A stretch of 13,395 bases of DNA from Chloroflexota bacterium (GTDB taxonomy: Bacteria > Chloroflexota > Limnocylindria > Limnocylindrales > CSP1-4), in assembly GCA_021812735.1 (NCBI GenBank), contig JAKAMV010000175.1:1-13395 (forward strand), written 5' to 3'. The position numbers were made by a program, and so were the translations under genes. The notes beneath the pieces are model-generated. The model was not told the origin of the DNA. It ran no database searches and saw nothing but the letters and a program-made list of their open reading frames with translations. Below, one piece after another: positions 5,922 through 12,480 of the stretch (its first letter is position 1; every line of letters begins with the position of its first letter).

Positions 5922-7688
5922 CTACCATCCCTCGGCCGGCTTGTCCCTTGGGGCGGCCGTCAGCTCGGCCGTGGCCAGCTCGCCCGACGCGGCATCGAGC
6001 GCCACGCGCAGCCTGGCCTCCCCACCGCGGGCAGCCTGCACTGCCCAGGTCGCGGTGGTCCTCCCGTCGCCGGCGATCGGCAGCCCCAGCCGCAGCTCCC
6101 CGAAGCGGGCGGACCCTGCCTGCGCCGAGCGCGCATAGGCATCACGGTCGAAGACGGCGGCGATCAGCAGGCCGGGCGGCAACGCCGATCCAGTGGCGGC
6201 GGCCTGGAGGATCGCCTCGGCGGCGGCCACCAGGATGGCCGAAGGGTCGGGAACCGCCTCCACCGTGAGCCACTGGAGCCTCGGCTCCGGCTCGGGGGTC
6301 ATCTTGGCGCTGATCCGGACCCAGCCGCGCTCGCCCCGCCGCCACCAGGTGCGCTCGGCGGGCGTGCCGGAATCAGCGGTGCGCCCGAGATCAGGCCGGA
6401 GCGGACGACCGACGCTGGCGACGACGGCGTCGACCGCCGCCCGGCGACGATCGCGGGGCTCGTCAAGGTCCATGTTCATGGCGAACAGCCGGTCGGCCGC
6501 CGACTCATCCCACGCGTCCAGCAGCCGGTCCACGGCCTCGACGGCACCCGCCGTGGCCGGCAACGGGACGAGGCGGCGCCGCGGGGCCACGTCCGCCAGG
6601 ACGAGGGCGCGCAGTGCGTCGCCGGCCACCGGCCGCATCGGTGCGTACCGCAGGCTGCCCAGCGCGATCACGCCGAGGCCGGTCCCCGGGTGCCACGCCA
6701 TGTGGGACCCGTACCCTGGGTACCCGCCCGAGTGGGAGACCACCGTGCCGAGCTCGGCGTCCTGCGCGACCTCGAGCCCGAAGCCGTAGGCCGAGGCGAC
6801 AACCGCCGGCGGTTCGTGCGGCACCTGACCCGGGATGCTCAGGCCGATCGGGCGGTGGCCCTGCTGCATCTCGCGCCGCGACGCGCGGCGGAGCGGATGC
6901 GGGCCCTCGGGATCGGAGCGGGCGGGAAACGCGTCCAGGAACCCCACGACCCAGGCGGCGAGGTCGCGGACGGTCGAGAAGACGCCGCCCATCGCGGCCA
7001 GCGCGCCGTACGGGTCGCGGCCCTCGCGCACGAGCTCGTCGCCGCGCCGGACGTAGCCGTGGACGAGCCGGCCAGCCGGGACCTCCTCCTCGAGGTAGCC
7101 CGAGGCGCCCATGCCGAGCGGGGTCAGGAGGCGGTCGCAGACGACCTCACGGTACTCACGGCCGGCGGCCGCTGTGATCACGCGGCCGAGGATCCCGTAG
7201 CCCAGGTTCGAGTACTCGAACACGACGCCGGGCGGCAGCGCGAACGATGGGCCCTCGGAGAGCAGCCGCTCGAACGAATCGAGCGGCAACCCCTGCTGTC
7301 GGTCGCCCCAAGGGTCGTCGGTGGCCAGCCCGCCTGACATCGTCAGCAGGTCGCGGATCGTCACCGGCGCGGCGTCGGCGGCATAGGGCCGCCAGTTCGC
7401 CAGGGCGGGCACGTGGATCCCCACGGGGTCATCCAGGCGCAGCCGACCCTCGTCCCGGAGCAGCAGGATCGTCGCCGCGGTGAACGACTTGGTCATCGAC
7501 GCGATCCGGAACACGTGGTCGGCCGAGGGCCGCGTCGGATCCTGCGTGCCGACGGTGCCGGCGCCGCCGCTGTGGACGAGCCGCCCGCCGCGGACGACAC
7601 CCCACGCCATGCCGGGCACGCCGCAGTCCTCGCGGGTGCGCGCGAAGCGGGCGTCGAGATCGGCGAGGGCGGTGTCGATGTCGGTCAT
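5922..7688 (-). CDS. Beta-lactamase-fold serine hydrolase (class C/esterase type) with long C-terminal extension
   Basis: The product from ATG at 7688 is 588 residues. The N-terminal part (about 1-360) carries the three motifs of the class C beta-lactamase/D,D-peptidase/EstB-like family: nucleophile Ser64 in 'SMTK' with Lys67, Tyr159-Ser-Asn161, and His319-Ser-Gly in 'VSHSGGYPG'. No signal peptide is visible, so a cytoplasmic esterase or amidohydrolase is more likely than a secreted beta-lactamase. Family members often have 350-450 residues; the extra 220 or so (about 365-588) form an unassigned Ala/Arg-rich region that ends in what look like beta strands. An ATG six codons upstream (7706) is possible, but CATCAT six bases before 7688 fits the leaderless pattern here. 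It lies 148 bp downstream of the AlaX gene on the same strand. The substrate cannot be told from sequence. Confidence 0.9.
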   Translation of the reverse strand: MTDIDTALADLDARFARTREDCGVPGMAWGVVRGGRLVHSGGAGTVGTQDPTRPSADHVFRIASMTKSFTAATILLLRDEGRLRLDDPVGIHVPALANWRPYAADAAPVTIRDLLTMSGGLATDDPWGDRQQGLPLDSFERLLSEGPSFALPPGVVFEYSNLGYGILGRVITAAAGREYREVVCDRLLTPLGMGASGYLEEEVPAGRLVHGYVRRGDELVREGRDPYGALAAMGGVFSTVRDLAAWVVGFLDAFPARSDPEGPHPLRRASRREMQQGHRPIGLSIPGQVPHEPPAVVASAYGFGLEVAQDAELGTVVSHSGGYPGYGSHMAWHPGTGLGVIALGSLRYAPMRPVAGDALRALVLADVAPRRRLVPLPATAGAVEAVDRLLDAWDESAADRLFAMNMDLDEPRDRRRAAVDAVVASVGRPLRPDLGRTADSGTPAERTWWRRGERGWVRISAKMTPEPEPRLQWLTVEAVPDPSAILVAAAEAILQAAATGSALPPGLLIAAVFDRDAYARSAQAGSARFGELRLGLPIAGDGRTTATWAVQAARGGEARLRVALDAASGELATAELTAAPRDKPAEGW

Positions 7689-7694
7689 GCCCTG

Positions 7695-7700
7695 ATGATG
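7695..7700 (-). promoter_or_regulatory. Possible -10 element for the serine hydrolase
   Basis: On the minus strand CATCAT ends six bases before the ATG at 7688. Spacing and form match CACGAT before the response regulator. No Shine-Dalgarno precedes either candidate start. This is weak evidence on its own. Confidence 0.22.
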
Positions 7701-7822
7701 GGGCATGCCCGCCGGCCGGGGTCCGCGTGCGGCCGGACTCCCCCTGGCCGCCCGCTGCCAGCTGCCAGCCGCGTGGCCGGCATAAGTGAAGGGCCGTGCC
7801 GGGGCAGGTCCGAGGCCGACCG

Positions 7823-7837
7823 GCGGCCACGGGCCGC
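7823..7837 (-). terminator. Stem-loop at the end of the AlaX gene
   Basis: GCGGCC (7823-7828) pairs with GGCCGC (7832-7837) around a three-base loop. It begins at the last base of the AlaX stop codon. It is a possible terminator for the cupredoxin-AlaX unit, without a T-tract. Confidence 0.35.
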
Positions 7838-8595
7838 TACCCCTCCGGGTCCAGCAGCTCGAGGCGGATCCGCTTATTGATCCGGCCTTTGGACTCGTAC
7901 CCGGTCACCCGGATGCCGCCCACCTCGCGGGTGTTCGCGACGTGGGTGCCGCCGTCTGCCTGGAGGTCGAGCCCGACGATCTCGATGGTCCGGATCTGCT
8001 CGATTCCCTCGGGGAGCAGGTTCACCTTGGTCCGGATCAGGTCCGGGATGGCGAACGCCTCGGCCCGCGGCAGCACGTTCACGCGCACGTCGCGCGCCCG
8101 CCGCAGCTCCTCGTTGACCTTGGCCTCGATCTCGCCGACCAGCTCCCCCGACAGACGCTCGAACTCGAAGTCCATGCGCCCGGCGCCCGGCTCCATGTTC
8201 CCGCCCGTCACCAGCGCCCCGTAGTCGCGCCACACCACCCCGCACAGGGCGTGGAGCGCGGTGTGGGTCCGCATCAGCGCATACCGGCGGGCCCACTCCA
8301 CGTCCACCGCCACGAGGTCGCCGGGTCGCGGCAGGGCACCGTCCTCGGGCGCCTCGAGCTCGTGGACGATCTCGCCGCCCACACGCCTCGCCGCCCGCAC
8401 GCTCCAGGAGCGCCCGTCCACCGCCCGCAGGATGACGCCCCGGTCGGACGGCTGGCCGCCGCCGCCCGGGTAGAGGGCCGTGACGTCGAGCACCACCAGC
8501 GGCGCGCCCTCGCCCGCGGCCACCTCAAGGACCGTCGCCTCGAGGCGGCGCGCATATGCGTCCCGGTAGCAGACCTCGTCGACACGGGGTGTCAC
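7837..8595 (-). CDS. AlaX-type alanyl-tRNA editing protein
   Basis: At 252 residues this has the size of the medium AlaX proteins, free-standing homologues of the alanyl-tRNA synthetase editing domain that hydrolyse Ser- or Gly-tRNA(Ala) in the cytosol. The N-terminal barrel holds 'ALYPGGGGQPSDRG', typical of the family. The metal site is His111-x3-His115 ('HTALH') and His218 in 'GGTHVANT'. Where the synthetase and small AlaX have a metal-binding Cys four residues before that histidine, this protein has Asp214. GTG at 8595 is the first start, 10 bases past the cupredoxin stop, and has no Shine-Dalgarno. The two genes are therefore probably one transcript with coupled translation. The cupredoxin and tRNA editing have no obvious functional link. 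A minor alternative is a Ser/Thr-directed editing homologue, since these share the fold. Confidence 0.92.
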   Translation of the reverse strand: MTPRVDEVCYRDAYARRLEATVLEVAAGEGAPLVVLDVTALYPGGGGQPSDRGVILRAVDGRSWSVRAARRVGGEIVHELEAPEDGALPRPGDLVAVDVEWARRYALMRTHTALHALCGVVWRDYGALVTGGNMEPGAGRMDFEFERLSGELVGEIEAKVNEELRRARDVRVNVLPRAEAFAIPDLIRTKVNLLPEGIEQIRTIEIVGLDLQADGGTHVANTREVGGIRVTGYESKGRINKRIRLELLDPEG

Positions 8596-8605
8596 AGCGG
8601 CACCG

Positions 8606-9106
8606 TCAGGGTCCGACCGTGAGCGTGCCCGTCATGTTGGCGTGCACGGCGCACACGAAGGTGTACGTGCCGGCCGGCAGCGCGGGCACCTGGTAGTCGA
8701 CCTGGGCGGGACCTGTGACGAGGTCGCCGGAGAACTTCTCGTTGCCGGACCCGTCCTTGATCACGACGTTGTGCATCGTGGACGCGTCCTGGTTGTCGAA
8801 GTGGATCGTGAACGGCGCGTTGGCCGGGGCGGACACGGCCGTCTGCTGGAACGCGATGTTCTGGGCCGTGATGTCGACGACGGCGCCGGTGCCGCCACTG
8901 GTGCCGCCCGAGGCCCCGGCCGACGGGGCGGCGCCGGACGCCTCGGCCGACGGGGCGGCGGCCGACGGGGCGGCGGACTGCGAGGGCCCCGGCGTCGGCG
9001 ACGGCGTGGGCGGCGCGTAGGTCCAGTTCGGCGACTCGGAGGCCGCGCAGGCGGACACCAGAAGCGCGACGGCGAGCAGGACGATGAAGGTGGTGGGACG
9101 ACGCAT
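8606..9106 (-). CDS. Cupredoxin lipoprotein (amicyanin-like type 1 copper site)
   Basis: The product from ATG at 9106 is 166 residues. A signal peptide ends in the lipobox 'VSAC', so Cys20 should be lipidated and anchor the protein outside the membrane. An Ala/Pro/Ser/Gly linker (about 30-70) leads to a cupredoxin domain of about 90 residues. The type 1 copper ligands are all present: His112 ('MHNVV'), Cys152, His155 and Met158 ('CAVHANM'). The C-x2-H-x2-M spacing is that of amicyanin rather than the C-x2-H-x4-M of plastocyanin and pseudoazurin. The role would be one-electron transfer at the outer membrane face or copper handling. GAGG at 9112-9115 sets the start; an in-frame ATG at 9127 has no such signal. 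A promoter is visible at 9142-9171. Confidence 0.93.
   Translation of the reverse strand: MRRPTTFIVLLAVALLVSACAASESPNWTYAPPTPSPTPGPSQSAAPSAAAPSAEASGAAPSAGASGGTSGGTGAVVDITAQNIAFQQTAVSAPANAPFTIHFDNQDASTMHNVVIKDGSGNEKFSGDLVTGPAQVDYQVPALPAGTYTFVCAVHANMTGTLTVGP
8918..8975 (-). repeat. Three copies of a 16-bp unit in the cupredoxin linker
   Basis: GGCCGACGGGGCGGCG (plus strand) occurs at 8918-8933, 8945-8960 and 8960-8975; the last two overlap by one base. It encodes Ala/Pro/Ser-Ala/Glu/Gly linker repeats between the lipidated cysteine and the copper domain. Such repeats can vary in number between strains. Confidence 0.75.
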
Positions 9107-9141
9107 GGAGACCTCGAGCACGGGCAACGTGGAACGCGGGG

Positions 9142-9171
9142 AATCTACCGAACAACAGTCGTTTCCGTCAC
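9142..9171 (-). promoter_or_regulatory. Sigma-70-type promoter of the cupredoxin-AlaX unit
   Basis: On the minus strand a -35-like GTGACG (9166-9171) and a -10-like TAGATT (9142-9147) are separated by 18 bases. This places the transcription start near 9135, giving a leader of about 30 bases that includes the Shine-Dalgarno GAGG. It sits just below the hairpin that ends the preceding gene. Confidence 0.5.
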
Positions 9172-9176
9172 TGGCA

Positions 9177-9191
9177 GGCCCGAATCGGGCC
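9177..9191 (-). terminator. Hairpin after the large LuxR-type regulator gene
   Basis: GGCCCG (9177-9182) pairs with CGGGCC (9186-9191) around a three-base loop, 11 bases past the regulator's stop. It ends six bases before the -35 of the cupredoxin promoter, consistent with a boundary between two transcription units. No T-tract is present. Confidence 0.45.
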
Positions 9192-9202
9192 GCGTCGGCC
9201 CG

Positions 9203-12200
9203 TCAGCGCCCTTTCGGGGACACCGCCGCGCCCTCGAGGCCCAGTCGGATCGCCACGGACGCGGCCTCGACGCGACCGGACACGCCCAGCTTGGCGAGGA
9301 TGTTGCCCACGTGCACGCCGACGGTCTTCTGGCTGATGAACAGCCGATCGCCGATCTCGCGGTTGGTGCGCCCCTGGGCGATGAGGCCCAGCACCTCGAG
9401 CTCGCGCCGCGACAGGCCGAAGGTGTCCTGGCTGGCAGCGGCAGGCTGCGTCGCCGGGGCCGCCATGTGGATCGCCGCGGAGGGCGCGTCGGCGGCCGGC
9501 TCGGCGGCCACGGCCGAGGGCATCGGCGGGTGCTTGGCGGCCGGCTCGGCGAGGAGCACGTCCACCGCGGGCGGCAGCGGGATGAGCGCCCGCGTGGCGA
9601 GGTCCCGCAGGCGGCGCAGCAGCGGGCGGGCCCGCAGGTTGATCGCAAGCTGGACGGCCTCGCCCAGCGGCTCACGGGCGTCGACCCGGACGAGCCGTGC
9701 GTCGGTCCGGTCGCGCGCACCGCCCGGCCCGGCGATCGCGGCGGCGAGGATCGTCTCGGCCTGCCGCCATCTCGCGAGCGCCTCGCGGTACGGGTGGCCG
9801 ATGGCGTGCCAGCGGGCAGCGATGTCCGCCCAGTTGGCGGGGTCGTCGCGCGCCATCAGACGGGCGTGGAAGGCGCGGGCGGTGGCGAGGCAGGCCTCGG
9901 GCTCGGACAGCGCGTCGCCCTCCTCTCGGACCCGGGCGACCGCCGCCTCGGCTTCGGCGAGGATGCGGTTGGCGCGCTCGCGCGACGCGGCAACGTCGCC
10001 GATCCGCCGCCGGTCGCGCGCGTCAGCGACGATCGCGGACTCCACCTCCAGCGCCGTCATCGCCATGCGGGCCACGAGCGCCCAGTCCTCGGTGCCGCGC
10101 AGGCGGGCCCAGCCTCGCTCGGCGGCGCGGCGCGCGTCGGCCAGGTCGCCGCTCCACATCGCGTAGGCGGCCGTGGCCTGGTAGGCGGGGATCGCGAACT
10201 GCAGGTCGCCCCCGGTCTCGAGCTCGACGAGGATGCGGCCGAGCAGCAGGCCCGCCTCCTCGCCCGCCTCGCTGTCGATCTCCACGATCACCAAGTTCAG
10301 GATCGCCGCCACGAACGGGATGCCCGCCGGGCTCCAGTCGAGGGCGCGCAGCGAGAGGTCGCGGGCCTCGGTCCAGCGGCCGATCTCCACCAGCACCCCG
10401 GCGACGTTGCCCGCCAGCAGGTTGCCGTAGACGGCGTCGAGGTCATGCTCAGCCGCCCACGCCATCCCCCGGAGGGTCTCGTCGACCGCCTCCGAGGGTC
10501 GGCCCAGCAGCTCGAGCACCGCCGTCAGGTTGGCGGTCGCCCGCCAGCGCTCCTCCGCGAGGCCCAGCGCGGCGGCCCGCTCCTGCGCCTCCCGGAGCAT
10601 CGCCGGCGCCGCCTCGGGGCGGCCGCCCCAGCCGTAGACCGTCGCGAGCGTGGTCAGGGCGTGGATCGCCTCGGGCTCGGCCGCGTCGCCCAGCATGCGG
10701 GCCAGCTCCAGCGCGCGGTCCGCGGCCCGCTCGGCATCGGCGAAGGCGCCGGCGATCATGCGCTCCTGCGCCAGCAGGGCCAGGATCCGCGCCCGCTCGA
10801 CCGAGGCCTGCGGGGGCACCGTCTCGGCTGCCCGGCGGAAGGCTGCCGTGGCGCCGGACGCGTCGCCTGCGGCGAGCCGGTAGCGGCCGAGCCGTCCCTC
10901 GAGGACGGCCCATGCCATGCGGTCGCGGCGCTCCCCCAGGGCCGCCCGGGCACTCTCCGCGTACGCCACCGCGCGGGTGTGGCGCATCGATGCGAATGCG
11001 GCGTCGGCCGCGAGCTGGGCCAACTGGGCTGGATCGTCCTCCGGCCCGGGGTCCGTGGGCGGCGGCAGGGCGAGGCCGATCTCGAACGCGGCGAGCGCGT
11101 CCTCGGGGGCCTCGAGGCCCATGGCGTGCCGGCCGGCGGCGATGGCGGCCGCACGGGCCTCGGGCAGACGATGGGCGGACCGCCAGTGGTGGGCCGCGAT
11201 GATCGGCACGTCGTCCCAGGCGCGTGCCAGCGCGGCCCGGTAGCGGGGCACCTGCGGCGGCAGCAGGTTGGCGATCACCGCGCGCGCCACGAGCTCATGG
11301 CGGATCCAGAGCCGTCCATCGTCGTGTCGGACGAGGCCGTACTCGATCGCCTCGTCCAGCCCGGCGTTGAGGTCTGCGTCGAGCGAATCGCGGCCGTGCC
11401 GCGGCAGCGTGGCGGAGCGTGGGGGCAGGTGGCCGGCGCGCAGCTCCTCGAACGCCTCGGCGGCGCGGGCGAGCCGAGCACGGTCGATCGGGCGGTCGGC
11501 GGCGGCGAGCAGCCGAAGCACGCGGCGGCACTCGGGCGCTCGTTTGGCCAGGCGCGTCGACACAATGTCCGAGAGCGAGCCCGTCAGGTTGGCGTTGCGG
11601 AGCTCGCGGCGCGAGGCGATCAGCTCCTCCACCACCAATGGCGAGCCCGCCGACCGCTCGGCCACCAGGACCACGATCGAGGCCGACGGGCGCTCGCCCT
11701 CGATGCCCTCGATCAGCGCGGCGACATCGCGCCGGGCGAGCGGGCCGAGGTCGATGCGGACGGGCGGGCGGAGCCCGGCGTCGATGATGGCCAGGTTCTC
11801 GCGCAGCGGGTGGTCGCGCAGCAGGCGGTCGGGCTGATACGAGAGGACGAGGGCGATCCGTTCGTGCCGAGCCGTGCGCGCGACGAAGGTGGCGAAGGCG
11901 CGGGTGGCCGCGTCGGCCGCGTGGAGATCCTCGAGCACGAGCACGATCGGCCGCTCCGCGGCGACGCGGCCCAGCCAGCGGAGCAGCGCCTCGAGCGCGC
12001 GCGGCTGGCGGCGCTCGGGATCGGCCAGGGCGCTGGTGGCGGGCGCGGGCACCGTCTCGGCCAGGGCGGCAAGCCCGGGCAGGCCCGCCAGGATCGGCCG
12101 GGCGTCGCGCCGCAGCAGACTCGCCAACTCGGCCTCGGGACGACTGCCGAAGAGCGGCGTGAGGGCGTCCAGCACGGACCGCCACGGCTCGTCTGCCGGA

Positions 12201-12415
12201 CCGTACGCGCGGCCGCGCAGGATCAAGGGTGCGGCTGGGAGCGCGGTCAGGCGCCCCAGGCCCTCGTCGAGGAAGCGGGACACGCCGATGCCGGCCGTCC
12301 CGGCCACCACAACGGAGGTCGCCGTGCCGGCGGCTGCGGCGGCGATCGCCGCACTGAACCGGGCGAGTTCCGACTCGCGACCGATGAAACGACGGCTGAC
12401 GACACGGCCCGGCAT
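9203..12415 (-). CDS. Large ATP-binding LuxR-family (LAL/MalT-like) regulator with degenerate Walker A
   Basis: About 1070 residues in three parts (numbering from the possible upstream ATG at 12424; subtract 3 for the start given). An AAA-type ATPase module follows 'FIGRESELARF'. Its P-loop 'VVAGTAGIGVSRFL' has Val48 where Walker A needs Lys. The Walker B strand 'IVLVLEDLHAAD' (Glu165-Asp166) is intact. Residues about 380-980 form a long helical, TPR-like region, as in sensor domains of LAL regulators. The last 70 residues are a LuxR helix-turn-helix ('LSRRELEVLGLIAQGRTNREIGDRL', then 'ISQKTVGVHVGNILAKLGV'). Family members act as signal- and nucleotide-dependent activators. Start: TAGAAT lies seven bases before the ATG at 12415, so a leaderless transcript would begin there. 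It is divergent from the methyltransferase gene. Confidence 0.92.
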   Translation of the reverse strand: MPGRVVSRRFIGRESELARFSAAIAAAAAGTATSVVVAGTAGIGVSRFLDEGLGRLTALPAAPLILRGRAYGPADEPWRSVLDALTPLFGSRPEAELASLLRRDARPILAGLPGLAALAETVPAPATSALADPERRQPRALEALLRWLGRVAAERPIVLVLEDLHAADAATRAFATFVARTARHERIALVLSYQPDRLLRDHPLRENLAIIDAGLRPPVRIDLGPLARRDVAALIEGIEGERPSASIVVLVAERSAGSPLVVEELIASRRELRNANLTGSLSDIVSTRLAKRAPECRRVLRLLAAADRPIDRARLARAAEAFEELRAGHLPPRSATLPRHGRDSLDADLNAGLDEAIEYGLVRHDDGRLWIRHELVARAVIANLLPPQVPRYRAALARAWDDVPIIAAHHWRSAHRLPEARAAAIAAGRHAMGLEAPEDALAAFEIGLALPPPTDPGPEDDPAQLAQLAADAAFASMRHTRAVAYAESARAALGERRDRMAWAVLEGRLGRYRLAAGDASGATAAFRRAAETVPPQASVERARILALLAQERMIAGAFADAERAADRALELARMLGDAAEPEAIHALTTLATVYGWGGRPEAAPAMLREAQERAAALGLAEERWRATANLTAVLELLGRPSEAVDETLRGMAWAAEHDLDAVYGNLLAGNVAGVLVEIGRWTEARDLSLRALDWSPAGIPFVAAILNLVIVEIDSEAGEEAGLLLGRILVELETGGDLQFAIPAYQATAAYAMWSGDLADARRAAERGWARLRGTEDWALVARMAMTALEVESAIVADARDRRRIGDVAASRERANRILAEAEAAVARVREEGDALSEPEACLATARAFHARLMARDDPANWADIAARWHAIGHPYREALARWRQAETILAAAIAGPGGARDRTDARLVRVDAREPLGEAVQLAINLRARPLLRRLRDLATRALIPLPPAVDVLLAEPAAKHPPMPSAVAAEPAADAPSAAIHMAAPATQPAAASQDTFGLSRRELEVLGLIAQGRTNREIGDRLFISQKTVGVHVGNILAKLGVSGRVEAASVAIRLGLEGAAVSPKGR

Positions 12416-12422
12416 CGCCGTC

Positions 12423-12428
12423 ATTCTA
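12423..12428 (-). promoter_or_regulatory. -10 element for a probably leaderless LuxR-type regulator transcript
   Basis: On the minus strand TAGAAT ends seven bases before the ATG at 12415 and overlaps the alternative ATG at 12424. A transcript starting from it could not include the upstream ATG, so the shorter start is preferred. No Shine-Dalgarno is visible for either. Confidence 0.4.
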
Positions 12429-12468
12429 CGAAGCGCGGCGATCCGGACCGCCGCTCCGTCGCGCCGAG

Positions 12469-12474
12469 TACGCT
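12469..12474 (+). promoter_or_regulatory. -10 element for a probably leaderless methyltransferase transcript
   Basis: TACGCT matches TANNNT and ends six bases before the GTG at 12481. No Shine-Dalgarno is present. Together with the minus-strand TAGAAT at 12423-12428 it makes a compact divergent promoter region. Confidence 0.4.
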
Positions 12475-12480
12475 CCGCTG

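Noticed and set aside
5565..7337. A 590-codon open frame on the plus strand
   Set aside because: It starts inside the NTPase gene in another frame and continues opposite the serine hydrolase. Composition is Arg/Gly/Pro-rich and no motif is present.
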